Assembly (NCBI GenBank): GCA_003219215.1
Contig: QHPY01000174.1
Coordinates: 1 to 62,350 of the forward strand
Direction: 5' to 3'
From: Verrucomicrobiota bacterium
GTDB taxonomy: Bacteria; Verrucomicrobiota; Verrucomicrobiia; Chthoniobacterales; UBA10450
Length of the DNA: 62,350 nt
Every line of letters begins with the position of its first letter. The stretch's first letter is position 1. The position numbers and the translations under genes were made by a program. The notes under the pieces are model-generated. The model saw only the letters and a program-made list of their open reading frames with translations. It was not told where the DNA came from and searched no databases. Shown piece by piece: positions 16,189 through 25,613 of the stretch.

Positions 16189-17904
16189 TCAGCCGAGCCG
16201 CGATTTCAACTCCGCAAACTTTGGTTCCAAATCGTCTGCGCGTCGCGACCACGGCTGGTAGCGTCGCAGTCGTGTCTGGCAAATTCCGCTCAGGCTGCGG
16301 AACTTTTTAGCCATTTCGGCGCAGAACGAATCAATCGCTTTGGCGAATTGTTTCTCGAGCGTTTGAGTAAACTCGGTGCGTTTTGGAGACAATTGCCGTT
16401 CGTAGTCGCGCAGGACTTTTCGACGATGATTGAAGGCCAAGAAAATCGCAGTGATACCGCCAATTCCTGCGATGACGAGCGCCGACGCGGCCACCGCGCT
16501 TTGCATTTTGGTGAAAACAGCAACCGTTCCCGCAATTATGATTATGGCGACAATAATCCGCAATGAAATTGAAGTCTGCGAGTAAGATCGAGCCAGTCGT
16601 TCCTGAAGCGCTTTGCCCGCAAGAATGTCGATAAACGCGGTTTGAATCGATTCGGAAAACTCGCGTCGTTGGCCAGCGAAATCCGGCACGCTTTGCCGGG
16701 CTTCCTTTTGCAGATCGGCGGACAATTGATTTTCGAGAAGATCTTGCATTTGTGGCCAGAGACCGCGCAAATCCGCTTCCAGCGTTCCGATCGCCTTTTC
16801 CATTTGCGGTTGCATCAACTCTCGCAGTTGCGCCTCGAGTTTTGAGTGCAACTCCTGCTGCCCGGCAGTCCGGCGCCAGATCAAGCTAAAGCTGCGCCAC
16901 CAACTTTGGCTCTGCTGAAGAAGTTGCGCACGTTCCTTGGTCGTCTCGTCATAGGCGCGCTCAACTTCGCGCACGAGAGTTGTCGTTTGCCGAAGCATTT
17001 GCTCACGGCGAGTCGCGAGTATTCCATCGAGGCGATCCAGGACGGCCGTGTCCGCTGAAATTTTGTCCAGGAATCCGCGAATTTCCTGATTCAAATCGTC
17101 CAGAGCGACCCGCGCAGTCTGAAACGTTGAGCGCAGTTTCAACATTCGCGGGCTTGATTGAGTGACGATGAAATCGATTTGTTCTTCCAACGGCGCGAAC
17201 GCGCTCTCTTCCCAGAGTTTCTCCTTGTCCAGGCCACTTGTCCGCGCGAGCAAAGCTTTGCGCGCTGACACAGCAAAGATCGGCGGGACGAAGCCGAGTC
17301 GGCGCATCGCCGTGTCCTGAAGGTGGCGGTGGATGACATCGATTTCCGTTGGCTCGCGCAAGTCGATTTGCTGGAGCACGAAGATGAGATTCTTGAGCCA
17401 GGTTTTTTGCAGGAAGTCTAAAAATTCCCAGTTGGATTGTGTCCATGGATTAGCCACGGAGAAAACAAAAAGAACAATGTCGGCGCGGGGCATAAAATCT
17501 TCCGCTACCATTTGGTGCTCTTTCACCATCGTGTTCGTGCCGGGTGTATCGACGACATTGAAATCGCGCAGGAACGGAATTGGGAGATAACGCTCGGTTA
17601 GTTTCGATGAGACCTCGGTCGATTTCTCTTCCGATGCGTAACGAAAAATGTAAACGCGGTCGGTCGCCGGCAATACGTCGACTTTGGCAAACTCATCGCC
17701 GAAAAGAGCATTCAGCAGCGAAGACTTTCCGGATTTCACCTCGCCGGCCACGACAAAGAGCAATGGTTCACTAATATCGCGCAGAAGCGCTTGTAGCGTG
17801 TCAAGCTGTTCAGCCGGCCGCTGCATCTCCGAGCCGAGCTTGATTAATCCGGCGAGTCCGCTTTCGAGCTCGCCCTTGAGCTGCAAATATCGGTCGGCGA
17901 TCAT
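16189..17904 (-). CDS. Dynamin-like GTPase
   Basis: 571 residues. The P-loop GEVKSGKSSLLNAL (G1), DTPGT (G3) and a downstream FVLQQIDL in place of the usual NKxD (G4) define a large dynamin/EngA-like GTPase domain in the first third. A long helical region follows and a pair of membrane helices (about residues 465-515), as in bacterial dynamin-like proteins that act on membranes. Start ATG 17904 (MIADRYLQLKGELESG) lies 10 bases after the deacetylase stop; the longer frame to 18009 would run through that gene's tail. Function in membrane remodelling is inferred. Confidence 0.8.
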   Translation of the reverse strand: MIADRYLQLKGELESGLAGLIKLGSEMQRPAEQLDTLQALLRDISEPLLFVVAGEVKSGKSSLLNALFGDEFAKVDVLPATDRVYIFRYASEEKSTEVSSKLTERYLPIPFLRDFNVVDTPGTNTMVKEHQMVAEDFMPRADIVLFVFSVANPWTQSNWEFLDFLQKTWLKNLIFVLQQIDLREPTEIDVIHRHLQDTAMRRLGFVPPIFAVSARKALLARTSGLDKEKLWEESAFAPLEEQIDFIVTQSSPRMLKLRSTFQTARVALDDLNQEIRGFLDKISADTAVLDRLDGILATRREQMLRQTTTLVREVERAYDETTKERAQLLQQSQSWWRSFSLIWRRTAGQQELHSKLEAQLRELMQPQMEKAIGTLEADLRGLWPQMQDLLENQLSADLQKEARQSVPDFAGQRREFSESIQTAFIDILAGKALQERLARSYSQTSISLRIIVAIIIIAGTVAVFTKMQSAVAASALVIAGIGGITAIFLAFNHRRKVLRDYERQLSPKRTEFTQTLEKQFAKAIDSFCAEMAKKFRSLSGICQTRLRRYQPWSRRADDLEPKFAELKSRLG

Positions 17905-17914
17905 GCCGGCAAAA

Positions 17915-18721
17915 TCAGTTGTGTGGTGTGGGGGAGGGAGCCGTCGATTTTCTCGTCGTCGATTTCGGCGTTGGTGAAGGTTTCGGCGGAATTGGTGTCT
18001 CCATCGCAATCAGTTCTGAGACGGTCACGAACTTGAAGCCTTTCGCTTCAAGTTGGTTCAGCACGCATGGCATCGCCTCGATCGTGCCCGGATGAATGTC
18101 GTGCGCCAAAACGATTGACCCAGCGCGCGTATTTTTGACGATGCGATTGCAAACGACATTTGGTCCGGGCCGTCTCCAATCCAATGGATCGACGTCCCAC
18201 AGCACGATTTTGTAACCGAACTCGTGGTTGATCCATTTTTTTTGACGCGTGCTAATTGAACCGTACGGCGGCCGCATCAAAGTCGGACGATTGCCGATTG
18301 CGCTCCGAATTGCGTCCTCCGTTTTGCGCAGTTGGCCGCGAACTCCGTCATCAGACATCTTAGCAAGATTGGGGTGCGACCAACTGTGGTTCGCGATTTC
18401 ATGTCCTTCGCGTACCTCTCGCGCCACGATTTCAGGGTGCTCGGCCACGTTTTCACCGATCAGGAAAAATGTGGCTTTGATGTGATGGGCCGCGAGCAAA
18501 TCAAGTAGCTTCGGCGTCAATTTCGCGCTCGGGCCGTCATCAAACGTCATCGCGATGTACGGGCCGTCAACGTGGACCCAATCGAAAGTGATTCCGGCCT
18601 CGGCCGTCGGCGCAGGCTTTGGTTTTTCGCCGGTCTGCGGCACGACTGCATCATTGGCATAAACGGCGGCAACTCCGACCAAACTAAGGAGGTAAAAAAT
18701 AAGAAAACGAAAGATGAGCAT
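17915..18721 (-). CDS. Polysaccharide deacetylase (NodB domain)
   Basis: 268 residues with an N-terminal membrane/signal segment. Catalytic motifs are all visible: MTFDDGPS (catalytic and metal-binding Asp), NHSWSHPNL (metal His), RPPYGS, and LAHDIHPGT near the end. It removes N- or O-acetyl groups from an extracellular polysaccharide or peptidoglycan. The C-terminus is a Pro/Thr/Ser tail. It is upstream of the dynamin-like gene on the same strand and probably shares its transcript. Confidence 0.9.
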   Translation of the reverse strand: MLIFRFLIFYLLSLVGVAAVYANDAVVPQTGEKPKPAPTAEAGITFDWVHVDGPYIAMTFDDGPSAKLTPKLLDLLAAHHIKATFFLIGENVAEHPEIVAREVREGHEIANHSWSHPNLAKMSDDGVRGQLRKTEDAIRSAIGNRPTLMRPPYGSISTRQKKWINHEFGYKIVLWDVDPLDWRRPGPNVVCNRIVKNTRAGSIVLAHDIHPGTIEAMPCVLNQLEAKGFKFVTVSELIAMETPIPPKPSPTPKSTTRKSTAPSPTPHN

Positions 18722-18955
18722 GAATTTTGCGGCTGCGCGAAACTTTTGCTGTATCTAGCAGAGGCCGAATGTAACGCAAGGCGCTGCTCGATTGCTGGAC
18801 GATGTCGATCTCATCTAGGGAAAAAACTGATTATCATTCTTTCGGGTAATAACAGTATTCCTTGGCAGCCATCCTGCTCCGACATTCTTCAGGAACCGGG
18901 CATGCTCGCGCGTGACCTGGTCGCGTGGGTTTTGGGGACTTTCGTAATTCCAGAA

Positions 18956-20848
18956 ATGAGAATATTGCTCGTTGAAGATCATCCGGAAGGTCGCCGGACT
19001 TTGCAGCGGTTGATCGAAGGCCGTGGCCACGAAGTTGTTGCGGTCGGTAGTGCCGAAGAAGCCGAAGTTGAGCTGAAAAAGCAACCGTTCCCATTTTTGA
19101 TTTTGGATTGGATGTTACCCGGTAAAAGCGGAGTCGAGTTGTGCCAGGAATTGCGGGCGGCGCCGAATGGCGATGAGTTTTTCATTCTTCTGGTCACGGC
19201 CCGCAACGACACGCAGGACTTGGAGCAGGCGCTTGAAGCCGGCGCAAATGATTACCTGATCAAGCCACTCGACCCGGCGCGATTAAATGTGCGGCTCTCG
19301 GTCGCGGAGCGGCGCATCCGTGCGCTAATCGAGCGCAATCAGGCGCGGGCAGAATTGCAGGAGACGGTTAGAAAGATGACCGACATTCTGGAAAACACGA
19401 GTGACGGATTCTTCGCCGTGGACCAGGATTGGAAATTCACGCTCGTTAATCGCCAGGCGGAAAAACTACTCGACCGGCGCCGCCAGGACCTGATCGGCAA
19501 GGATTTCTGGATGGAGTTTCCAGAGTTCACCCGCAACGCCTTTGAAGACAATTATCGGCGCGCCATGTCCGAACAAGTGGCGGTCGAATTCGAAGCGAGT
19601 CACAGGAGCGGCCAAGTCTGGTTTGAATTACTTGCCTATCCGAGCGGCGGCGGCGTTTCGGTTTTCTTGAGAGATGTGACCGATCGCAAGCGCGTTGAAC
19701 AAGAGCGGTTGACCACGAGCAAATTGGACTCGCTCGGGACACTCGCGGGAGGAATCGCCCACGATCTAAATAACATCCTGACTGTTATTTCCGGTAACAT
19801 CGGTCTGGCCCAAATCGAAGCCCCGGGCGATTCTGCGAATCTGCTCTCGTTCCTGTGTCGCGCAGGCGAGGCCGCGCAACACGCCGCGCAGCTTTCGAAT
19901 CAATTGCTGACGTTCTCCAAAGGCGGTGCGCCCCTGAAACGGGTCGCATCTATATTCGATCTGGTTATACAGGCGACCGAATTTTCGCTTCATGGGTCTA
20001 ATCTGCGCGCGGAGCTGGACGTCCCACCAGATCTTTGGAGATCAGCTGTCGATCCGGGGCAGATCGAGCAAGTGATTAATGCGCTGATCATCAATGCGCG
20101 TGAGGCAATGCCGCACGGCGGCACGGTCCGAGTTTCGGCAAACAATATCGAGATTGATGCAAATTCCGGTCTTCCGATTCGGGGCGGTTGCTATGTCAAA
20201 GTGCAAGTCGCAGACGCCGGCGGCGGCATCGACGCGAGATCAGTGACGAAGATTTTCGATCCTTACTTTACAACGAAGCCATCGGCGAGCGGACTTGGGC
20301 TATCAATCAGTTATTCTGTTGTGAAGAAACATGGGGGCTTCCTGCAGCTCGAAAACACTTCACCGGATGGATCGACTTTCGCCTTTTATTTGCCCGCCAC
20401 CGATGCCGAACCGCAGATGTCTCAGCCGGCGCTCGCCAATGAGATTTTCAATTTCAATCACCAGCGGGTACTGGTGATGGACGATGAAGCGGCTATTCGC
20501 GAGCTGACTTCGGAACTGCTTGGAACTCTTGGCTACCAAGTGACGGCAGTGCCGGACGGCGAGGGAGCGCTAAAAACGTATGAAGACGCGATGCGGACCG
20601 GCGAACAGTTTCAAGCTGTCATTTTGGACGCCACGATTCGCGGCGGAATGGGCGGTGTAGCGACGATCGAGCGCCTTCGCGATCTTGATCCGAATGTGAC
20701 GGCGATCATTTGCAGCGGTTATTCGGACGAAGCGGCCCTGGCGGAATTTCTCACTTACGGTTTTCGCGCCGCGCTACCTAAACCGTTTACTCGTCACGAG
20801 TTGGCGCACGTGCTCGAGCGCGCATTCGAAGCGGCCCGAGCGGGGTAA
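18956..20848 (+). CDS. Hybrid sensor histidine kinase, REC-PAS-HisKA-HATPase-REC
   Basis: 630 residues. Order: receiver (MRILLVEDHPEGR, phospho-Asp in LILDWMLPGKSG, residues 1-120), coiled linker, PAS (about 145-260), HisKA with LAGGIAHDLNNILTV (phospho-His), HATPase with INALIINAREAM, GGGIDARSVTKIF and SGLGLSIS, then a second receiver (RVLVMDDEAAIREL, Asp in AVILDATIRGG). It has no membrane helix, so it is cytosolic. ATG 18956 starts the receiver directly; the open frame reaches 18572 but no similarity is visible upstream. No cognate output regulator is adjacent. Confidence 0.88.
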   Translation: MRILLVEDHPEGRRTLQRLIEGRGHEVVAVGSAEEAEVELKKQPFPFLILDWMLPGKSGVELCQELRAAPNGDEFFILLVTARNDTQDLEQALEAGANDYLIKPLDPARLNVRLSVAERRIRALIERNQARAELQETVRKMTDILENTSDGFFAVDQDWKFTLVNRQAEKLLDRRRQDLIGKDFWMEFPEFTRNAFEDNYRRAMSEQVAVEFEASHRSGQVWFELLAYPSGGGVSVFLRDVTDRKRVEQERLTTSKLDSLGTLAGGIAHDLNNILTVISGNIGLAQIEAPGDSANLLSFLCRAGEAAQHAAQLSNQLLTFSKGGAPLKRVASIFDLVIQATEFSLHGSNLRAELDVPPDLWRSAVDPGQIEQVINALIINAREAMPHGGTVRVSANNIEIDANSGLPIRGGCYVKVQVADAGGGIDARSVTKIFDPYFTTKPSASGLGLSISYSVVKKHGGFLQLENTSPDGSTFAFYLPATDAEPQMSQPALANEIFNFNHQRVLVMDDEAAIRELTSELLGTLGYQVTAVPDGEGALKTYEDAMRTGEQFQAVILDATIRGGMGGVATIERLRDLDPNVTAIICSGYSDEAALAEFLTYGFRAALPKPFTRHELAHVLERAFEAARAG

Positions 20849-20883
20849 ATGAACGCCGCCGAGACAATCGGCGCTGAAACGGC

Positions 20884-21330
20884 TCAGCCTTTGCGCACCT
20901 TGTCCAATTCAGCAAGGAAAGCGGCGATTCCGCCGGTGTACAAACCGTCGTAGCGCCAGACCGTTTTGCCTTCACCATTCAGCACCACAAGAGTCGGGAA
21001 ACCTACGACCTCGTATCGCGCTGCCAATTCTTGGTTCTGTTTTCTTGTCTCAACGCTTTGTGCTTTGCGGCGGGGAAAATCAATCTCCACCAGAACGAGA
21101 TTCTTGTTGGCGTACTCCTTGAATTGCGGTTGCGAGAGGATTGCTTTGTCGAGCTGAAAACAAAAACCACACCAATCTGAACCGGTAAAATCCAACAGCA
21201 AAAGTTTATGGTTCGCTTTCGCTTCCTCTTGGGCCTTTTGGTAATCGGTTGCCCAGCTGGACTCGGCCCGCACCGAGACGTTGCAGAGTAATCCAAACGC
21301 GACCAAAAACGCAGGGATTCGATTTCTCAC
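20884..21330 (-). CDS. Secreted thioredoxin-like protein
   Basis: 148 residues: signal peptide (MRNRIPAFLVAFGLLCNVSV), then a thioredoxin fold with the active site SDWCGFCF and the cis-Pro loop VVGFPTLVVLNGEG. It belongs to the Thioredoxin_7-like group and probably acts as a periplasmic thiol reductase or isomerase. Flanking genes give no partner. Confidence 0.85.
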   Translation of the reverse strand: MRNRIPAFLVAFGLLCNVSVRAESSWATDYQKAQEEAKANHKLLLLDFTGSDWCGFCFQLDKAILSQPQFKEYANKNLVLVEIDFPRRKAQSVETRKQNQELAARYEVVGFPTLVVLNGEGKTVWRYDGLYTGGIAAFLAELDKVRKG

Positions 21331-21466
21331 GGGGAAAAGTCGGTCAATGGAGGCCGCGGCGCAAGTATGCCCAGCTGCAACGCAAACATTCCCGAGGCGG
21401 GCTTGCCCGCTCAGTCTTTTTCCACCCCACGTCGTTACGCAGGCTAGATAAGCTGCAATTCGCGGC

Positions 21467-21745
21467 CTAACGGATATGCCCGGAGACGAGCTTCGTCATC
21501 TCGAACATGCTGACCTGGCTCTTGCCGTTAAAAACCGGTCGGAGCGTATCGTCGGCGTTGATTTGAGTCCTCTTTATCTTGTCCTGTAGACCGTTTTTCT
21601 TGATGTAGTCCCAGAGCTTCTTGGTGAGCTCGGAACGCGGTAACGGCTTTGAACCGACAACAGCGGCGAGCTTATCGTCAGGTTGGACTGGTCTCATGAA
21701 GGCGGGATTGGGCTTGCGTTTTGAAGGAGTTTTAGTTTTCGGCAT
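21467..21745 (-). CDS. SWIB/MDM2-domain protein
   Basis: 92 residues: a basic N-terminal tail (MPKTKTPSKRKPNPAFMRPV) and one SWIB/MDM2 domain (LPRSELTKKLWDYIKKNGLQ, then LRPVFNGKSQVSMFEMTKL). In bacteria stand-alone SWIB proteins are best known from chlamydiae and relatives; they are thought to bind DNA or topoisomerase, but the role is not proven. Confidence 0.88.
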   Translation of the reverse strand: MPKTKTPSKRKPNPAFMRPVQPDDKLAAVVGSKPLPRSELTKKLWDYIKKNGLQDKIKRTQINADDTLRPVFNGKSQVSMFEMTKLVSGHIR

Positions 21746-21812
21746 ACAGGCTGATTAATGCTTCGTTTGCGGCAGAGCAACACTAATTTTCGGGCTAGAA
21801 AAAATTTTCTTG

Positions 21813-22964
21813 CTAATTTGACCGGCGCACGACAAGCGCGGCGACATCGTCTCGTGGGGATTCGGCGGCATCCGGCGCTGCTGCTTTCAACATCAATTCC
21901 AGCAAAGCCTCGGCGCTTGCAGCAAAAGGATTGATCATTCCCGCAAGCTGCGTTGGCGTCGTTCGCGGCCGGCTATTCTTCGCTGCACCAAACAATCCGT
22001 CCGTGTAGAGCGTAAACGCGTCGCCCGGATTCAATTCAAGAATAGTTTCGGCGAATTGTGATTGTTCTACTAATCCCAACGGCGGAGCGGATGATGCAAT
22101 CGCTTCCGTGCCGCGACCGAATCGTGTGACGAGCAGGGGCGGATGACCCGCACCAACCACGCTCGCCTGTCCGTTTTTTGCGTCCAGCGCCACGCACATT
22201 GCGCTCATGAAAGAGCGGCCACCAAAGATTCCGCGCAGATCATTGTTCACTGCTTCCATGATCGCGGCCGGCCCTTCCTGTTCCGCGTTGCCATGATGAA
22301 ATAAAAGCTTTGCCAGGGTGGTCAGTAAAGCGGCCGATGCGCCATGACCAGTTGCATCCGCAATCCAGAACAACCAACGATCGTTTCTAATAGGCAGCCA
22401 ACCGTAAATATCGCCGCCGACTTCGATTACCGGACGATAACAGGCCGCGATTTCCCATCCGGGAAGCGTCGGAGGCTTTTGTGGAATCAATGCCTGCTGT
22501 GTCAACCGCGCCGCTGCTAGGTCACGCTCGAGATTTCGACGCCACGCTTCCAACTCCTGGTTTTGCAGCTGCAATTGCATACGCAGCGAATGCAGGCGCA
22601 GTTGTGTCTCAATCCGCGCGCGCAACACTTCGGCGTTGATCGGTTTGATCACGAAGTCGTCCGCTCCGGCATTGAGACATATCACCTCGCTTTCGCCGTG
22701 TCCGGTCAACATGATCACCGGGATTTGTGCGATTGCCGGGTTCGGATCGGCACGCAACCGTCTCAATGCCTCAGCGCCATCGATCCCTGGCATTTTGAAA
22801 TCGAGCAAGATTAGGGCGGGTGGATCTTCGTGCACTCGATTCAACGCGTCGGTCGCGCTATCCGTTTCGCGACAGAAATAACCAGCGGCCGACAGCATTC
22901 GCGCGAGCAGCTTTCGACTGGCCGCGTCGTCGTCGACAATCAGGATTTGTGGACCGGCCTCCAT
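21813..22964 (-). CDS. Response regulator with PP2C (SpoIIE/RsbU-type) phosphatase output
   Basis: 383 residues. N-terminal receiver (ILIVDDDAASRK, phospho-Asp in LILLDFKMPGIDG, Lys in FVIKPI), a coiled coil (about 130-165), and a PP2C domain of the RsbU type with EVGGDIYGW, IADATGHGASAALLT and LYTDGLFGA metal-site motifs. It should dephosphorylate a STAS anti-anti-sigma factor; the STAS protein at 31948 is a possible substrate (inference). Confidence 0.9.
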   Translation of the reverse strand: MEAGPQILIVDDDAASRKLLARMLSAAGYFCRETDSATDALNRVHEDPPALILLDFKMPGIDGAEALRRLRADPNPAIAQIPVIMLTGHGESEVICLNAGADDFVIKPINAEVLRARIETQLRLHSLRMQLQLQNQELEAWRRNLERDLAAARLTQQALIPQKPPTLPGWEIAACYRPVIEVGGDIYGWLPIRNDRWLFWIADATGHGASAALLTTLAKLLFHHGNAEQEGPAAIMEAVNNDLRGIFGGRSFMSAMCVALDAKNGQASVVGAGHPPLLVTRFGRGTEAIASSAPPLGLVEQSQFAETILELNPGDAFTLYTDGLFGAAKNSRPRTTPTQLAGMINPFAASAEALLELMLKAAAPDAAESPRDDVAALVVRRSN

Positions 22965-23031
22965 TACTGCAACAGGTTCGGAAATCGCCGCCCGATTGGC
23001 TTTTGCAAAATGAATTGCGCTTCTGAGGGCA

Positions 23032-23060
23032 TTGGCATTGAAATAGAACCTGTGTAGACT
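23032..23060 (+). promoter_or_regulatory. Possible sigma-70-like promoter for the 23076 lipoprotein
   Basis: TTGGCA (23032-23037), 17-base spacer, TAGACT (23055-23060): 5 of 6 and 4 of 6 matches. It lies 15 bases before ATG 23076, which would give a very short leader. Confidence 0.3.
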
Positions 23061-23075
23061 TCGTCCAAGAAAATT

Positions 23076-23468
23076 ATGAAATTGTGGCTCTCACTGGCGC
23101 TGCTTACCGCGTTCTTTCTTTCGGCTTGCAGCGAGGAACAACCGATGCCTGTAGGGGCGCGGCGTACACCCGCGCGGTACCCCGCCGAAACCGGTGCAGA
23201 AAATCAGCCGACACAGCAGCCGTTTAATCCAAACGCCCCGCCGGAAAACGCCGAAACAAGCGCGCAAGCGCCGGCAGCGTCGTCGCCGCCGGCCGCGCCG
23301 ACAAAACCAGCCAAGGGTGATTATCCCTACGGCACGCCTGTTCCGGGCAAGCCTGGTTTTGTGAAAAGCCCATATGCTGCCGATCAAGGACTCGTCGATG
23401 TGCGCGGTTTCCCGCCGGGCACGGAAGTTAAGGACCCTTTCACGAATAAAATCTTTCTTGTTCCGTAA
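23076..23468 (+). CDS. Lipoprotein of unknown function
   Basis: 130 residues. Signal peptide with lipobox LSAC (Cys at residue 18), then a Pro/Ala-rich disordered region and a short conserved-looking C-terminal domain, [20 protein letters not shown] followed by [13 protein letters not shown]. Related C-termini occur in small verrucomicrobial lipoproteins (recollection). The segment read [16 protein letters not shown] is GC-rich with partial inverted symmetry (about 23150-23205) and may be an old palindrome insertion, but this is weak. Followed by aroA after 65 bases. Confidence 0.7.
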   Translation: MKLWLSLALLTAFFLSACSEEQPMPVGARRTPARYPAETGAENQPTQQPFNPNAPPENAETSAQAPAASSPPAAPTKPAKGDYPYGTPVPGKPGFVKSPYAADQGLVDVRGFPPGTEVKDPFTNKIFLVP

Positions 23469-23533
23469 CGGCAGTTGCGACCGATGCTGAATGCCAGATA
23501 CTGGATGCGGCATCGCTTTTCTTTGATTTCTTT

Positions 23534-24883
23534 ATGGAGCTGCGCGTAAAACGAGCGCCTCGGATCGAGGCGGAAATCACTGTCCCGGGCGACAAAAGTA
23601 TTTCGCATCGCGCCGCCATTATCGCCGCGCTCTCCAACGGCGTCTGCACCTTGCGCGGATTTCTGCCGAGCGACGACTGCATGCATACGGTCAATGCGTT
23701 GCGGGCGCTCGGAATCCAGATTGAACAACCAGAACCCGATGTATTGACGGTGCATGGTAAGAAGCGCGTCCTGACACCACCAAAACATGAGCTCGATTGC
23801 GGTGGCTCGGGCACAACCATGCGCTTGCTTGCGGGTTTGCTCGCTGGCCAAACTTTTGAAACGCGATTAATCGGAAATCCATCGCTCACCCGTCGCCCGA
23901 TGGACCGCATCATCGAACCGTTGCGAAAAATGGGCGCGGACATTGTCGCCGAAGGTCCGGAGCAGACTCCGCCGCTGCGCATCCGCGGCGGATCTTTGCG
24001 TGGAATTCACTATCGTTCGCCAATTGCCAGCGCTCAGGTCAAGAGCGCCATTCTTCTGGCCGCCCTTTTCGCAAAAGGCAAAACGACCGTGGACGAACCG
24101 CTGGCCAGCCGCAATCACACCGAGCTGATGTTCAATTATTTTCTGATCCGCACGGCTAAAGGCGAAGACACCATCAGCGTTTTTGGCGATCAGGTGCCGG
24201 AGTCGCGCGATTTCACCATTCCGGGCGACATTTCTTCGGCGGCCTTTTGGTTGGTCGCGGCGGCTGCGCAATCGGGCGGCCATCTCCTCGTGCGCAACAT
24301 CGGATTGAACGACACCCGAACGGCGTTGCTCGGCGTGTTGGTCCGAATGGGCGCGCAAGTGCGCGAAGCGGTCGAAGATGTCGGTCAATTGGAACCGCGC
24401 GGCGTCGTCGAAGTGACCGGTGTTCCGCTCAAGGGCACGGTGATTCATGGCAAAGAAATTCCACAATTGATCGACGAATTGCCGGTGTTAGCGGTTGCGG
24501 GTGCGTTGGCCAACGGCACGACAATTATCCGCCACGCCCACGAGCTGCGCGTCAAAGAAACCGATCGCATCGCCGCGATCGGGCACAATTTGCGTGGCAT
24601 GGGGGTGCAGGTCATTGAGCTGAATGACGGTCTCGAGATCCACGGGCCGGCGCCGTTGCGCGGCGCTCGATTGTCTAGTTTTGGCGATCATCGAATTGCG
24701 ATGGCCTTTGCGGTGGCTGGACTTTTTGCCGACGGCGAAACAATTATTCAAGACGCCGAGTGTGTTCGTGAATCGTATCCCGGATTCGAAAAAGCCCTGG
24801 AGGAGTTCATGAGTCCTAGACGAGCCCGCACCAGCACGCCGGTCATCGGTTCGCTTGCCCCAGCCGCGCCGGTGCAAGAATAA
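23534..24883 (+). CDS. aroA: 3-phosphoshikimate 1-carboxyvinyltransferase (EPSP synthase)
   Basis: 449 residues. It transfers enolpyruvate from PEP to shikimate-3-phosphate in aromatic amino acid synthesis. Motifs: VPGDKSISHRAAI, LDCGGSGTTMRLLAG (PEP loop), SSAAFWLVA, DELPVLAVAGALA, RVKETDRIAA and FGDHRIAMAFA. Full length for the family, except for a short Pro/Ala tail. cmk follows 61 bases downstream, a common bacterial arrangement. Confidence 0.95.
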   Translation: MELRVKRAPRIEAEITVPGDKSISHRAAIIAALSNGVCTLRGFLPSDDCMHTVNALRALGIQIEQPEPDVLTVHGKKRVLTPPKHELDCGGSGTTMRLLAGLLAGQTFETRLIGNPSLTRRPMDRIIEPLRKMGADIVAEGPEQTPPLRIRGGSLRGIHYRSPIASAQVKSAILLAALFAKGKTTVDEPLASRNHTELMFNYFLIRTAKGEDTISVFGDQVPESRDFTIPGDISSAAFWLVAAAAQSGGHLLVRNIGLNDTRTALLGVLVRMGAQVREAVEDVGQLEPRGVVEVTGVPLKGTVIHGKEIPQLIDELPVLAVAGALANGTTIIRHAHELRVKETDRIAAIGHNLRGMGVQVIELNDGLEIHGPAPLRGARLSSFGDHRIAMAFAVAGLFADGETIIQDAECVRESYPGFEKALEEFMSPRRARTSTPVIGSLAPAAPVQE

Positions 24884-24944
24884 ACACGCGCTTGCTTCCG
24901 CGCGAGTCCCACGAAAAACTGCGCTCATCTCGCGCGAGTCAGAA

Positions 24945-25613
24945 ATGCAAGGACAAGATCGACATCGTGTAATCGCTATCGACGGGCCGGCTGCTTCGGG
25001 AAAGAGCAGCGTGGCGCGTCAGCTGGCGCGCCGTCTCGACTTCGTGTACGTTAATTCCGGCGCCATGTATCGCGCTATTACGTGGTCGGTGCTTAACGCT
25101 CGCATCGATCCGGCAGACAAACATCGGATCGCGGAACTGGTGGGTGATTTGTCGTTAGGCGGAGTGTTGAAGGACCGAGAACTCCACCTTTTGGTCGACA
25201 ACGTCGATTTAACGGAACATTTGCACGAAGATCGCGTGAACAGCGAAGTTTCCCGCGTGAGCATGGTGCCGGAAGTTCGCAACGTTCTCTTGCAGAGAAT
25301 GCGCGATTACGCGAACAAGCACGACCTGGTAGTTGAGGGGCGCGACATCGGTTCGGTGGTGTTTTCGGATACGCCCTATAAGTTTTATATCGATGCTTCG
25401 CCGGAAGTGCGCGCCCAGCGGCGCGCGGCGCAAGGCCACCGCGACGAAATCGCTCGACGCGATCGAGCTGATTCATCGCGCGCGACTTCCCCGCTTATCG
25501 TCGCGAAAGACGCGGAAATGATTGATACTTCCAATCTCACAATCGACGGCGTGGTTGATGAAATTGTCGCGCGCTTAAGACGCAAACGGTTCGCTTCCGA
25601 TCTGAGATCGTGA
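24945..25613 (+). CDS. cmk: Cytidylate kinase
   Basis: 222 residues. It phosphorylates CMP/dCMP. The P-loop is IDGPAASGKSSVARQL; GAMYRAITW and VVEGRDIGSVVF are the family CMP-binding segments, and SPLIVAKDAEMIDTSNL sits in the lid region. Start ATG 24945 gives MQGQDRHRVIAIDGP; an open frame to 24855 overlaps aroA. An exact 12-mer (24955-24966) covers codons 4-7 and is read in the unusual frame Q-D-R-H. The stop overlaps the plsC GTG as GTGA. Confidence 0.93.
   Translation: MQGQDRHRVIAIDGPAASGKSSVARQLARRLDFVYVNSGAMYRAITWSVLNARIDPADKHRIAELVGDLSLGGVLKDRELHLLVDNVDLTEHLHEDRVNSEVSRVSMVPEVRNVLLQRMRDYANKHDLVVEGRDIGSVVFSDTPYKFYIDASPEVRAQRRAAQGHRDEIARRDRADSSRATSPLIVAKDAEMIDTSNLTIDGVVDEIVARLRRKRFASDLRS
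24955..24966 (-). repeat. Iterated 12-mer, exact, odd frame
   Basis: AAGATCGACATC in the first codons of cmk, read Q-D-R-H, not a family-conserved stretch. Confidence 0.9.

Noticed and set aside
21394-21412. Hairpin GCGGGC-tt-GCCCGC followed by TTTTT as a rho-independent terminator
   Set aside because: The T-run is on the plus strand while both flanking genes are on the minus strand, so it does not end either of them. It may be part of a dispersed repeat.
23150-23205. Another in-frame palindrome in the 23076 lipoprotein
   Set aside because: GTAGGGGCGCGG and CCGCGCGGTACCCC are only partly complementary; symmetry is too poor to separate from GC-rich low-complexity sequence.
24884-24944. Remnant of the 9670-type palindrome between aroA and cmk
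   Set aside because: ACGCGCTTGCTTCCGCGCGA resembles the inner hairpin but lacks outer ends; could be chance in GC-rich DNA.
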